DNA of 64,000 bases, taken from Streptomyces hokutonensis. Lineage in GTDB: Bacteria; Actinomycetota; Actinomycetes; Streptomycetales; Streptomycetaceae. Position 1 is the stretch's first letter. Each line of letters starts with the position of its first letter. Where the stretch lies: assembly GCF_000376565.1 (NCBI RefSeq), contig NZ_BARG01000069.1:41454-105453 (forward strand). The letters run 5' to 3'. Of this stretch, positions 17,301 through 25,365 are shown in pieces. Both the position numbers and the translations under genes were made by a program. The notes beneath the pieces are model-generated. The model saw only the letters and a program-made list of their open reading frames with translations. It had not been told where the DNA came from and searched no databases.

Positions 17301-18216
17301 CGAGCGGACCCGGGCCGAGGCCGCGCGGCTGCGGGCGGACGCGGAGGCGGAGGCCGAGCGGGTCACCACGGCGGCGCGTGAGGAGTCCGAGCGGACGCTG
17401 GACGAGGCCCGCAAGGAGGCCAACAAACGCCGGTCGGACGTGGCCGAGCAGGTCGACACGCTCATCACGGAGACCGCGGCGGAGGCCGACAAGCTTCTCA
17501 GCGAGGCGCAGCAGCAGGCGCAGAAGACCACGGCGGACGCCGAGGCGCAGGCCGACTCCATGGTGGGCGCGGCCCGCAAGGAGGCGGACCGGCTGGTGTC
17601 CGAGGGCACCGTCGAGGGCAACTCCCGGGTGGAGCAGGCCCGTACGGACGCGGACGAGCTGCTGGTCGGCGCGCGCCGGGACGCCACCGCCATAAGGGAG
17701 CGGGCCGAGGAGCTGCGCGACCGCATCACCAGCGAGATCGAGAGCCTGCACGAGCGGGCCCGCCGTGAGTCCGCGGAGACGATGCGGTCGGCCGGCGACC
17801 GCTGCGACGCGCTCATCAAGGCGGCCGAGGAGCAGCTCGGCAAGGCGCAGCTGAAGGCCAAGGAGCTGGTCTCGGAGGCCAACTCGGAGGCGGGCAAGGT
17901 CCGTATCGCCGCCGTGAAGAAGGCGGAGGGTCTCCTCAAGGAGGCCGAGCAGAAGAAGTCCACGCTGATCCGTGAGGCCGAGGACCTGAAGGCGGAGGCG
18001 ATCCGCGAGGCCCGGCGCACGGTGGAGGAGGGCAAGCGCGAACTCGACGTGCTGGTCCGCCGCCGCGAGGACATCAATGCCGAAATCTCCCGTGTCCAGG
18101 ACGTCCTTGAAGCGTTGGAGTCTTTTGAGGCCCCGACGGCGGCCAAGGACGGCGCGGTCAAGGCCGGCGCCGCCGCGGGCGCAACTCGTTCGGGTGGCAA
18201 GTCGGTTGAAGGCTAG
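14368..18216 (+). CDS. scy: Scy, coiled-coil polarity scaffold
   Basis: About 1,282 residues, almost entirely Ala/Glu/Arg-rich coiled coil. Scy organises the tip-organising centre with DivIVA and FilP and sets hyphal branching. The N-terminal ~80 residues (SRFEAEMERLKTEREKAI, ARRTLMSRPAYEGG) form the globular or canonical coiled-coil head. The rest is a long hendecad-like repeat region with recurrent units such as AEAERLRAEA and EAERIRSEAE. The C-terminal ~60 residues (VRRREDINAEISRVQDVLEAL) resume canonical heptads. I prefer GTG 14368 because the conserved family N-terminus begins RGYERQE; ATG 14314 would add 18 residues. filP follows in the same direction. Confidence 0.92.
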   Translation: MRGYERQEREPAADVDHLSRFEAEMERLKTEREKAIQHAEDLGYQVEVLRAKLHEARRTLMSRPAYEGGDIGYQAEQMLRNAQIQADQLRQDAERELSQARAQTQRILQEHAENAARLQAELHQEAVTRRQQLDQELGERRQTVESHVNENVAWAEQLRARSEAQARRLVEESRAEAEQALAAARAEAERVAAEARQRLEMDAEAARSEAEALLRRARTDAERLLNAASSQAQEATDHAEQLRSSTVNESDSARRQATELSRAAELRMAEAETSLREARMEAEKVLTEAKEAAAKALASAESANEQRTRTAKEQVARLVTEATKEAETTKADADQVVAEAQAKAEKIIAEAEENARSLTAEETASQLAKAARTAEDVLDKASEDAKNTTKAAAEEAERIRSEAEAEADRLRAQAHDIAEGLKGAAKDDTKEYRAKTVELQEEARRLRGEAEQLRADAVGEGERIRAEARREAVQQIEEAARTAEELLSKARADADELRQTATTDSEKVRTEAIERATTLRRQAEETLDRTRKEAERHRAEVVEQSEGIKADAEQAARDLRDETERAIEARREEAAEGLRRLHTETEERLAAAEQALTDAREEAERIRREAAEETERLRGEAADRIRSLQAQAEAEADRLRNEAAADASASRAEGESIAVRLRSEASAEAERLKTEAQDTADRVRAEAQAAAERLAIEASETLAAAQEEAVRRRREAEELLGSAREEAGQERERAREQSEELLASARNRVEEAQAEAVRLVEEADRRATEMVSGAEQHAQQVRESVAGLHEQAQEEIQGLRSAAEHVADRVRREAQEEADRVRADAYSERERATEDANRIRRVAGEETDAAKALAERTVAEAIAESERMRSEAAEHLQRGRTEAADAIAQADQDAARARADAREDANRIRSDAATQADTLITEVTAEAERLQTETAAEAERVRSEAVAKAEKLISDATGDAERLRAEAAETVGAAQLHAERTRAEAARLRADAEAEAERVTTAAREESERTLDEARKEANKRRSDVAEQVDTLITETAAEADKLLSEAQQQAQKTTADAEAQADSMVGAARKEADRLVSEGTVEGNSRVEQARTDADELLVGARRDATAIRERAEELRDRITSEIESLHERARRESAETMRSAGDRCDALIKAAEEQLGKAQLKAKELVSEANSEAGKVRIAAVKKAEGLLKEAEQKKSTLIREAEDLKAEAIREARRTVEEGKRELDVLVRRREDINAEISRVQDVLEALESFEAPTAAKDGAVKAGAAAGATRSGGKSVEG

Positions 18217-18409
18217 CGAAGGTTAAGAACCTGCTGTGAGGTTCGGGCGTTCTGGTGCCTTTGTCCCGGTCTTTGGCAAGCGGTCGGACGGTTAGCCACT
18301 CAAAAGAGGTGTCATTCTCCAGATCAAACACGTATCCGCTCGATGACACACCGCTTCGGCCCCTAGGATTCCACCTATCACCTCACCGGTCTCATTCGAC
18401 AGGAACCCC
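18217..18409 (+). promoter_or_regulatory. scy-filP intergenic region with filP promoter candidate
   Basis: A short inverted repeat (GAACCT-6-AGGTTC, about 18228-18245) follows scy and is a weak terminator. A -10-like TAGGAT lies near 18365, with a GATGAC element 16 nt upstream as a weak -35. AGGAA lies 5 nt before ATG 18410. FilP may therefore be transcribed separately from scy. Confidence 0.4.
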
Positions 18410-19345
18410 ATGAGCGACACTTCCCCCTACGGCTTCGAGCTTGTGCGGCGTGGGTACGACCGCGCTCAGGTGGACGAACGCATCTCGAAGCTCGTCTCCG
18501 ACCGTGACAGCGCTCTGGCTCGTATCACTGCTCTTGAAAAGCGCATCGAGGAGCTCCACCTCGAAACGCAGAACGCCCAGGCCCAGGTCAGCGACGCGGA
18601 GCCGTCGTACGCCGGCCTCGGCGCGCGGGTCGAGAAGATCCTCCGCCTCGCCGAGGAAGAGGCCAAGGATCTGCGCGAGGAGGCCCGGCGCGCGGCCGAG
18701 CAGCACCGCGAACTCGCGGAGTCCGCGGCCCAGCAGGTCCGCAACGACGCAGAATCGTTCGCTGCGGAGCGCAAGGCCAAGGCGGAGGACGAGGGCGTCC
18801 GGATCGTCGAGAAGGCCAAGAGCGACGCCTCCCAGCTGCGCGGCGAGGCCCAGAAGGACGCCCAGTCGAAGCGCGAGGAGGCCGACGCCCTCTTCGAGGA
18901 GACCCGCGCCAAGGCCGCGCAGGCCGCCGCGGACTTCGAGACGAACCTCGCCAAGCGCCGCGAGCAGTCCGAGCGCGACCTGGCGTCCCGTCAGCAGAAG
19001 GCGGAGAAGCGCCTCGCGGAGATCGAGCACCGCGCGGAGCAGCTCCGGCTGGAGGCCGAGAAGCTGCGCACGGACGCCGAGCGCCGCGCCCGCCAGACGG
19101 TGGAGACGGCTCAGCGCCAGGCCGAGGACATCGTGGCCGACGCGAACGCCAAGGCCGACCGGATCCGTTCGGAGTCCGAGCGCGAGCTGGCCGCCCTCAC
19201 CAACCGCCGCGACAGCATCAACGCGCAGCTGACGAACGTGCGCGAGATGCTCGCCACGCTCACCGGCGCCGCGGTGGCCGCCGCGAGCTCTCCGGTCGAG
19301 GACGAGCCCATCTCCCGTGGGGTTCCGGCTCAGCAGTCCCGGTAG
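18410..19345 (+). CDS. filP: FilP, intermediate-filament-like coiled-coil protein
   Basis: 311 residues. FilP forms a cytoskeletal network below the hyphal tip, giving mechanical strength, and binds DivIVA and Scy. The N-terminus PYGFELVRRGYDRAQVDERI is DivIVA/GpsB-like, followed by a short canonical coiled coil. A long Ala/Glu/Lys/Arg-rich rod runs from about residue 75 to 280 (for example EEEAKDLREEARRAAEQ). The last part (LAALTNRRDSINAQLTNVREML) resembles the Scy C-terminus, supporting common ancestry. Older annotations call it a cellulose-binding protein. AGGAA precedes ATG 18410. It is transcribed with scy's orientation and ends just before a strong terminator. Confidence 0.93.
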   Translation: MSDTSPYGFELVRRGYDRAQVDERISKLVSDRDSALARITALEKRIEELHLETQNAQAQVSDAEPSYAGLGARVEKILRLAEEEAKDLREEARRAAEQHRELAESAAQQVRNDAESFAAERKAKAEDEGVRIVEKAKSDASQLRGEAQKDAQSKREEADALFEETRAKAAQAAADFETNLAKRREQSERDLASRQQKAEKRLAEIEHRAEQLRLEAEKLRTDAERRARQTVETAQRQAEDIVADANAKADRIRSESERELAALTNRRDSINAQLTNVREMLATLTGAAVAAASSPVEDEPISRGVPAQQSR

Positions 19346-19361
19346 TCAGGCGGTAGTCCGT

Positions 19362-19407
19362 ACGGCTGAGGCCCGCATTCCCTTCGGGGAGTGCGGGCCT
19401 CAGCCGT
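19362..19407. terminator. Strong bidirectional terminator between filP and the TetR gene
   Basis: A perfect 16-bp stem (19362-19377 with 19392-19407, arm ACGGCTGAGGCCCGCA) encloses a loop that itself can fold (TCCC/GGGA). It starts 17 nt after the filP stop. Its right arm overlaps the stop codon of the convergent TetR gene at 19400. Confidence 0.85.
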
Positions 19408-19966
19408 GCCCGGTCACCAGCGGCAGGAACACGTCGTCCACGATCTCCTCCAGCGTCGCCTCCGTCACCAGCCGGTCGCTCAGGACGATCTCGTGGCGCA
19501 GGAGGTCGGCGGGCAGGGTGACGATCCGCTCCGGAAGGTCGGCCGTGGGTACCTCGCCCCGCTCGGCGGCCCGCTCCAGCACCGTCGTCATCACACCGTG
19601 CATGATCTCGACGGCTTCCGATTTCCGGTCCCCCGCCTCGGCCATCAGACCGTGGACGACGTCCGGGCCGAGTTCGCGCTGCCGCTCGGCCATCAGCCGC
19701 AGCACGGCGAGGACGTCCCCGCGCAGTGAACCCGTGTCCGGGACCCGGTCCGCGATGGCCCCGCTGTGGTGGCGTATGGCGGCGATCACGAGGTCCGCGC
19801 GGTTGCGCCAGCGGCGGTAGAGGACCTGTTTCCCGGTACGGGCCCGGGCGGCGACGCCCTCCATGGTGAGCCTGGCGTATCCGACGGCCATCAGCTCGGC
19901 CCAGGTGGCGTCCAGAATGTCGGCCTCCAGGGCGGCACCCCGCCGCCGCGTGCCCTCCTCGACCAA
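19400..19966 (-). CDS. TetR-family repressor of the adjacent MFS transporter
   Basis: About 188 residues from a TTG start at 19966. This start is chosen because AAGGGAGG lies 8 nt upstream; the frame stays open to 20002, but that would place the start inside an operator. The N-terminal helix-turn-helix is seen in ILDATWAELMAVGYARLTMEGVAARARTGKQVLYRRW, with the typical TetR K-x-x-L-Y/ YRRW ending. The C-terminal helical part is the ligand-binding and dimer domain (TetR_C type). Divergent from an MFS exporter, with palindromic operators between the two. It most likely represses both genes until the exported compound binds. Confidence 0.9.
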   Translation of the reverse strand: MVEEGTRRRGAALEADILDATWAELMAVGYARLTMEGVAARARTGKQVLYRRWRNRADLVIAAIRHHSGAIADRVPDTGSLRGDVLAVLRLMAERQRELGPDVVHGLMAEAGDRKSEAVEIMHGVMTTVLERAAERGEVPTADLPERIVTLPADLLRHEIVLSDRLVTEATLEEIVDDVFLPLVTGHG

Positions 19967-19983
19967 TCCGCACACCTCCCTTA

Positions 19984-20044
19984 AGAGACCTTGCGTCTCC
20001 AATCCAGGTCAGCCTATCGTCTCCATTAGAGACGCACCGTCTCT
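19984..20044. promoter_or_regulatory. Twin palindromic TetR operators
   Basis: Two 17-bp operators of the form AGAGACN-NNN-NGTCTCY are seen: AGAGACCTTGCGTCTCC (19984-20000) and AGAGACGCACCGTCTCT (20028-20044). They are 44 bp apart centre to centre. A third half-site, CGTCTC at 20018-20023, pairs with the second site as CGTCTC-5-GAGACG. The first covers the TetR leader and the second ends 21 nt before the MFS start codon, so binding would block both promoters. Confidence 0.75.
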
Positions 20045-20065
20045 TAAAATCCGGGAGAGATCCGC

Positions 20066-21412
20066 ATGCCCAAGGAACGCCTCGACCCCGCCGTCCGCAA
20101 ACTCGCCGGCATCCTCGTCCTCGGCGCCCTCGCCCCGCTCCTCGACAGCACGATCGTCTCCATAGCCCTGCACTCCCTGGGCCACGACCTGAACGCCTCC
20201 ACGACGAGCCTGCAGTGGGTCAGCACGGCGTACCTCCTGGCCCTCGCCACGGTGGTCCCGGTCTCAGGCTGGGCCGTCGAACGCTTCGACTCCCGCCACG
20301 TCTGGCTCGGCGCACTCACCCTCTTCCTCGCCGGATCCGTCCTCTGCGGCCTCGCCTGGAACATCGGCTCACTGATCGCCTTCCGGATCCTCCAGGGCAT
20401 CGGCGGCGGCCTGCTGCTGCCGGTCCTCCAGACCCTGGTCATGCGCGCCGCAGACGGCCGCAGCCTCGGCCGCCTGATGGCGGTGATCACCCTGCCCGTC
20501 GTAGTCGTACCGGTCCTCGGCCCGGTCCTCGGCGGCCTGATCGTCGGCCACCTCAGCTGGCGCTGGATCTTCTACGTCAACCTGCCCGTCTGCCTCCTGG
20601 CCCTCGCCCTGGCCTGGCGCGGCGTCCCGAGGGACACCCCCCGCCCCGGCCACCACCTGGACCTGACCGGCCTCCTGCTCCTCTCCCCCGGCCTCGCCAC
20701 CCTGGTCTACGGCCTGTCCGAGACCGGCGTGACCCGGGCGAGCGCGATCCCTGTGGGCGCCGTGCTCATCGCCCTGTTCGCCCGGCACGCGCTGCGCGCC
20801 CGTGAACCCCTCGTCGATCTGCGGCTGTTCCAGGACCGGGCCTTCGCCCTCTCCTCCCTCCTGACGTTCCTGAACGGGCTGGCCCTCTTCGGCGGGATGT
20901 TCCTGCTCCCCCTCTACTACCAACAGGTGCGCGGCGAGGGCGTGATCGCGGCCGGGCTGCTGCTGGCGCCGCAGGGGCTCGGCAGCCTGCTGGCCCGGGC
21001 CACCGGACCGCTCACCGACCGGCTCGGACCGCGCCCGGTCGCCGTGGCGGGCATGCTGCTGTGCGCGCTGGGCACCCTCCCCTTCCTCTTCCCGCAGCCC
21101 GGCGCCGTGCTGCTCACCGTCGCCCTGGTGGTGCGCGGCTTCGGGATGAGCGCGGCCAACATGGCCGTCATGGTGGGCGCGTACCAGGGGCTCGACCGCG
21201 CCCGTATCCCGCACGCGAGCACGACCGTCCGGATCGTGCAGCAGCTCGGCGGCGGCGTCGGCACCGCCGTACTGGCGACGGTCCTCGCGCACGGCGAGGG
21301 CGCCTCCGCTTTCCCGCACGCATTCGGCTGGGCGACGGCGTTCACGGTTGTTGCCTGTGCCGTCGGACTCTGTTTGCCCGTCCGGGTGGCATCAGCCCAA
21401 CAGCGGTCCTAA
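20066..21412 (+). CDS. MFS drug:H+ antiporter (DHA2/EmrB-QacA type)
   Basis: 448 residues with about 13-14 membrane helices. The DHA2 family exports drugs or own secondary metabolites using the proton gradient. Family features are LDSTIVSIALHSLG in helix 1 (motif D1), WVSTAYLLALATVVPVSGWAVERFDSR (motif A region), RILQGIGGGLLLPV (motif B) and LPVVVVPVLGPVLGGLIV (motif C, antiporter). GGGAGAG lies 8 nt before ATG 20066. It is divergent from and presumably repressed by the TetR gene. The next gene, an ABC ATPase, starts 9 nt after its stop, so it may share the transcript. Confidence 0.9.
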   Translation: MPKERLDPAVRKLAGILVLGALAPLLDSTIVSIALHSLGHDLNASTTSLQWVSTAYLLALATVVPVSGWAVERFDSRHVWLGALTLFLAGSVLCGLAWNIGSLIAFRILQGIGGGLLLPVLQTLVMRAADGRSLGRLMAVITLPVVVVPVLGPVLGGLIVGHLSWRWIFYVNLPVCLLALALAWRGVPRDTPRPGHHLDLTGLLLLSPGLATLVYGLSETGVTRASAIPVGAVLIALFARHALRAREPLVDLRLFQDRAFALSSLLTFLNGLALFGGMFLLPLYYQQVRGEGVIAAGLLLAPQGLGSLLARATGPLTDRLGPRPVAVAGMLLCALGTLPFLFPQPGAVLLTVALVVRGFGMSAANMAVMVGAYQGLDRARIPHASTTVRIVQQLGGGVGTAVLATVLAHGEGASAFPHAFGWATAFTVVACAVGLCLPVRVASAQQRS

Positions 21413-21421
21413 CGTGGCCGC

Positions 21422-22399
21422 ATGATCGAGCTCGAGGGGCTGACCAAGCGGTACGGCGACAAGGTGGCGGTGAACAACCTCACCTTCGCCGTGAGGCCGG
21501 GCATCGTCACGGGCTTCCTCGGCCCGAACGGCGCCGGCAAGTCGACGACCATGCGCATGATGCTCGGGCTCGACCGGCCGACCGCCGGTGACGTCCGCAT
21601 CGACGGCCAGCACTACGACCAGCTCAAGGATCCGCTGAAGTACATCGGCGCCCTCCTCGACGCCAAGGCCATGCACGGCGGCCGCAGCGCCTTCAACCAC
21701 CTGCTGTGCCTGGCGCAGAGCAACGGCATCCCGAACAGCCGGGTGCACGAAGTGCTCGACACCGTAGGGCTCACGGCCGTGGCCAAGAAGAAGGCCAAGG
21801 GGTTCTCACTCGGCATGGGCCAGCGGCTCGGCATCGCGGGCGCGCTGCTGGGCGACCCCCGCATCCTCATGTTCGACGAGCCGGTCAACGGGCTCGACCC
21901 CGAGGGCATCCACTGGATCCGCAATCTGATGAAGTCCCTTGCCGCGCAAGGCCGTACGGTCTTCGTCTCCTCGCACCTGATGAGCGAGATGGCGCTGACG
22001 GCCGATCACCTCGTCGTCATCGGCCAGGGCCGCCTCCTCGCGGACACCTCCATGGCCGACTTCATCCAGCAGAACTCGCGGTCCTACGTCCGGATCCGCA
22101 CCCCGCACCGCGAGCGGCTGCTCGACGTGCTGCACCAGGCCGGGGTCACCGTCGTCGAGTCCGGCAACGGGACCCTCGAGGTGGACGGCGGCAAGTCCGA
22201 GCAGATCGGTGAGCTGGCGGCGCAGCACCAGCTCGTGCTGCACGAGCTGAGTCCCCAACAGGCCTCCCTGGAGGAGGCGTTCATGCAGTTGACCGCGGAG
22301 TCGGTGGAATACCACGCGCATTCCGACGCACCCCCCTCGCTCCCCGTGGCACCTGCCGAGCAGCGGCAGGGCTGGGGCGACGGCTGGAAGAAGGACTGA
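21422..22399 (+). CDS. ABC transporter ATP-binding protein, cassette 1
   Basis: 325 residues. Nucleotide-binding subunit of a two-component ABC-2 type exporter. Walker A GPNGAGKST (about residues 38-46), signature FSLGMGQRLG (with MGQ in place of SGGQ, as in many actinobacterial DrrA-like and bacitracin-type subunits), Walker B ILMFDEPVNGLDPEG and H-loop VSSHLM are all intact. The C-terminal ~100 residues form the regulatory extension common to this subfamily. It is followed 2 nt later by its permease. A near-copy with 60-70% similar core occurs at 24.1 kb (visual estimate). Substrate unknown. Confidence 0.9.
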   Translation: MIELEGLTKRYGDKVAVNNLTFAVRPGIVTGFLGPNGAGKSTTMRMMLGLDRPTAGDVRIDGQHYDQLKDPLKYIGALLDAKAMHGGRSAFNHLLCLAQSNGIPNSRVHEVLDTVGLTAVAKKKAKGFSLGMGQRLGIAGALLGDPRILMFDEPVNGLDPEGIHWIRNLMKSLAAQGRTVFVSSHLMSEMALTADHLVVIGQGRLLADTSMADFIQQNSRSYVRIRTPHRERLLDVLHQAGVTVVESGNGTLEVDGGKSEQIGELAAQHQLVLHELSPQQASLEEAFMQLTAESVEYHAHSDAPPSLPVAPAEQRQGWGDGWKKD

Positions 22400-22400
22400 C

Positions 22401-23171
22401 ATGGCGGCGACCCAGGTCATCCGGTCGGAGTGGACGAAGATCCGCTCCGTGGCATCGACGGTATGGACGCTCTCGCTCGCCCTGGTGGTGACGATCGGGC
22501 TCGGCATGCTGATCTCGGCGCTGTCGAAGAACCAGTTCAACGACATGAGCGAGAAGGACAAACTCTCCTTCGACCCCACCTTCATCAGCTTCGCCGGGAT
22601 GAGTCTCGGGCAGCTGGCGATGATCGTGTTCGGGGTGCTCGTCGTGTCGAACGAGTACAGCACCGGCATGATCCGCACGTCCCTCGCGGCGGTCCCGCAG
22701 CGCGGCACCTTCCTCTTCGGCAAGATCGCGGTGGCCACCGGACTCTGCCTCGTCGTCGGCCTGGTGACCAGCTTCGTCACGTTCTTCCTCGGCCAGGCGA
22801 TGCTCGGCTCCCACAGGGCGGAGATCGGCGACTCCGGCGTGCTGCGCGCGGTGATCGGCGGCGGCCTCTACATGACCCTGATCGCGATGTTCTCCATGGG
22901 CGTCGCCTCGATGCTGCGCTCCCCGATGCTCTCGCTGGGCATCCTGATGCCCTTCTTCTTCCTGATCTCCAACATCCTCGGCAACGTCTCCGCGACGAAG
23001 AAGATCGGCCAGTACCTCCCCGACCAGGCCGGCAGCAAGATCATGCAGGTGGTCACCCCGGTCGACGACTCGGCACCGTACGGCCCCTGGGGCGGCTTCG
23101 GCATCATGGCCCTGTGGGTGGCGGCGGCACTGATCGGCGCGTACGTACTGCTGAAGCGACGGGACGCGTAG
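22401..23171 (+). CDS. ABC-2 type permease, cassette 1
   Basis: 256 residues with six predicted membrane helices. The cytoplasmic start ATQVIRSEWTKIRSVASTVWTL is typical of the ABC-2 membrane subunits of streptomycetes, as are the VSNEYSTGMIRTSLAAVPQRG loop after helix 2 and the C-terminal LIGAYVLLKRRDA. AAGGA lies upstream of ATG 22401 inside the end of the ATPase gene. It pairs with the preceding ATPase to form a homodimeric half-exporter. No terminator hairpin is obvious; a long repeat-rich intergenic region follows. Confidence 0.88.
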   Translation: MAATQVIRSEWTKIRSVASTVWTLSLALVVTIGLGMLISALSKNQFNDMSEKDKLSFDPTFISFAGMSLGQLAMIVFGVLVVSNEYSTGMIRTSLAAVPQRGTFLFGKIAVATGLCLVVGLVTSFVTFFLGQAMLGSHRAEIGDSGVLRAVIGGGLYMTLIAMFSMGVASMLRSPMLSLGILMPFFFLISNILGNVSATKKIGQYLPDQAGSKIMQVVTPVDDSAPYGPWGGFGIMALWVAAALIGAYVLLKRRDA

Positions 23172-24099
23172 GACTTCGCCGGCAATCGGCTCGCGGGGTC
23201 AACGGCAGGGGGGCGGGGCCGCCGCGGTGCCGAGGCGGGCGCGCGAACGGTGGCTGGGCGGCGCCCCCGATGCCTCGGCCGCACGAGGGCAAGGGACGCC
23301 GGCATCGGCGGGCAACGCGGGGGGCCACCCGCCCGAATCCGGGACATCAACGATGCCCGGGCGTGGCGCGCGAACGGCGCCCGGGCGAGGCCCGACGCCC
23401 TCGGCCGCACGGCGACGGGGGGCGCAGGCGTCGGCGGGTGACGCGGGCCGGCGACGCGAGGGGGGCGACCGCACGAATGCGAAATATCAGTGGCACCGGG
23501 CAGAGCGCGAGCGCCGCCCGATGCCTTCGGCCACGCAGCGACGGTGACGCCGACACCGACGGGCGACGCCGACGACGCGAAAAGGCTCGCCGCGCGAAAA
23601 CGGGACATCAGCACCACCCGGACGGGACCCGCGAACGGAGCCCGGGCAGGACCGACGCCCTCGACCACACGACGACGAGGACGCCGACACCGACACCGAC
23701 GGGCAACGCGAACTACACGATGGGGCCGCCGCCACGAATCACGAGGCACCAGCGACGCAGGACAAGACCTGCGAACAGAGCCCGGGCAAGGCCCGACACC
23801 CTCGGCGGCACGGCAGCGGAGACGCCGGCACCGGCGACCGTCGCCGACGGCGCCGTGCGCGGAGTCGTGCGGGCGTGCGGTGGGCGGCGCGTGAGAACAC
23901 CGCCGTCAAGGCGCCTCGCATCACACCGCCCGCCCCGGGCACACCCCTGCACCTCCAACCGGCCCAGCCGGTCCAGCCGGCCCGACCCAAGGCCATCGCT
24001 TTACTTTCTCTTGAGCGGAACCGTCAGCGCCCCGATATCCTCCTAACCCTTACGGGGGCGTGCGCCCTGCTGTCCTGATCCTTTCGATGGGTGCGGAGC
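23172..24099. repeat. Intergenic degenerate direct-repeat array B between ABC cassettes
   Basis: About 930 nt without a credible gene. Five imperfect units of about 127-140 nt are phased by a GCGAACGG-type block near 23242, 23369, 23503, 23631 and 23771, each followed by GCCCGACGCCCTCGGC-like sequence. Between the blocks lies a GAATCCGGGACATCA-like box, which is degenerate in the later copies. Open frames on both strands echo the repeat period but lack ribosome sites and coding-type third-position bias. The final ~100 nt (from about 23995) are AT-richer and probably carry the promoter of cassette 2. Confidence 0.75.
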
Positions 24100-25365
24100 A
24101 TGATCGAGGCTGTCGGCCTGACCAAGCGCTACGGCGACAAGACCGCCGTGTACAACCTTTCCTTCCAGGTGCGGCCCGGTGCCGTCACCGGTTTCCTCGG
24201 GCCCAACGGCTCGGGCAAGTCGACGACGATGCGCATGATCCTCGGCCTGGACAACCCCACGTCGGGACAGGTGACGATCGGCGGCTTCCCCTACCGCAAG
24301 CTGCCCAACGCCCCCCGTCAGGTCGGCGCCCTGCTCGACGCCAAGGCCGTGCACGGCGGCCGCAGCGCCCGCAGCCATCTGCTCAGCCTGGCCCAGCTCT
24401 CGGGCATCCCGGCCCGGCGGGTGGACGAGGTGCTCGGGGTCGTGGGCCTCCAGGACGTGGCGAGAAAGCGCTCCAAGGGCTTCTCCCTCGGCATGGGCCA
24501 GCGGCTCGGCATCGCCGCCGCGCTCCTCGGCGACCCGCAGGTGCTGCTCTTCGACGAACCGGTCAACGGCCTCGACCCCGAGGGCATCCTCTGGGTGCGG
24601 AACCTGATGAAGGCGCTCGCGGCGGAGGGCCGTACCGTCTTCGTCTCCTCGCACCTGATGAGCGAGATGGCGCTGACGGCCGACCACCTGATCGTGATCG
24701 GGCGCGGCCAGCTGCTCTCGGACATGAGCGTCCGGGACTTCATCTCGGCCAACTCCGCCGACTTCGCGCGCGTGCGCACCCCGGACACCGAGCCGCAGCT
24801 GCGCGAAAAGCTGACCTCCGCGCTGACCGAGGCGGGCGGCCACGTACTGCCCGAGCAGGACGGCGGGCTGCGCGTGACCGGACTGCCGCTCCCCCGCATC
24901 AGCGACATCGCGCACGACACGGACGTACGACTGTGGGAGCTGTCCCCGCATCAGGCCTCGCTGGAGGAGGCGTACATGCGGATGACGCAGGGGGCCGTCG
25001 ACTACCGCTCGACGATCGACCAGAAGGCCGGTCTGATGCAGCCGGTGCCGCCGGGCGCGCAGCCGCCGATGCCGGTGCCCGGGCAGGGCCAGCCCGGCTG
25101 GTACGCGCCGCCGTCACCGGCGCAGGGCGGGCAGCCGTTCGCGATGGGCCAGCCGCCGGCGAATCCTTACGGCGCCCCGAACCCGTACGCCGCCCCTGCG
25201 GCGCCCGACGGGGCCGTACCGGGACCGTACGGGCCTCCGACCCCCGTGGCCCCGCAGACGCCGCCACAGCCGCCCCAGGACGCGCCTCCGGCCGCGGACG
25301 CCGCCCCGGCCGCTCCCGCCTCCGCCCCCACTCCCGACCTGACCAAGCCCGAGGACGCCCGATGA
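24100..25365 (+). CDS. ABC transporter ATP-binding protein, cassette 2, with Pro-rich tail
   Basis: 421 residues. Walker A GPNGSGKST, signature FSLGMGQRLG, Walker B VLLFDEPVNGLDPEG and the VSSHLMSEMALTADHL H-loop are intact and closely match cassette 1. After the ATPase and regulatory domain (about residue 310) comes a ~110-residue low-complexity tail rich in Pro, Ala, Gly and Gln (for example GQGQPGWYAPPSP). Cassette 1 lacks this tail. I take ATG 24100 as start by analogy with cassette 1; GTG 24091 would add three residues. The stop overlaps the permease start (ATGA). Substrate unknown. Confidence 0.88.
   Translation: MIEAVGLTKRYGDKTAVYNLSFQVRPGAVTGFLGPNGSGKSTTMRMILGLDNPTSGQVTIGGFPYRKLPNAPRQVGALLDAKAVHGGRSARSHLLSLAQLSGIPARRVDEVLGVVGLQDVARKRSKGFSLGMGQRLGIAAALLGDPQVLLFDEPVNGLDPEGILWVRNLMKALAAEGRTVFVSSHLMSEMALTADHLIVIGRGQLLSDMSVRDFISANSADFARVRTPDTEPQLREKLTSALTEAGGHVLPEQDGGLRVTGLPLPRISDIAHDTDVRLWELSPHQASLEEAYMRMTQGAVDYRSTIDQKAGLMQPVPPGAQPPMPVPGQGQPGWYAPPSPAQGGQPFAMGQPPANPYGAPNPYAAPAAPDGAVPGPYGPPTPVAPQTPPQPPQDAPPAADAAPAAPASAPTPDLTKPEDAR

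Noticed and set aside
15187..17751. Very long antisense frame across scy
   Set aside because: It mirrors the scy repeats and has Leu/Gly/Arg composition typical of antisense GC-rich DNA.
22868..23749. 293-codon minus-strand frame with repeated peptides (MSRIRAGG-like) in array B
   Set aside because: The peptide repeat is a consequence of the DNA repeat; frame breaks and lack of initiation signals argue against a gene.
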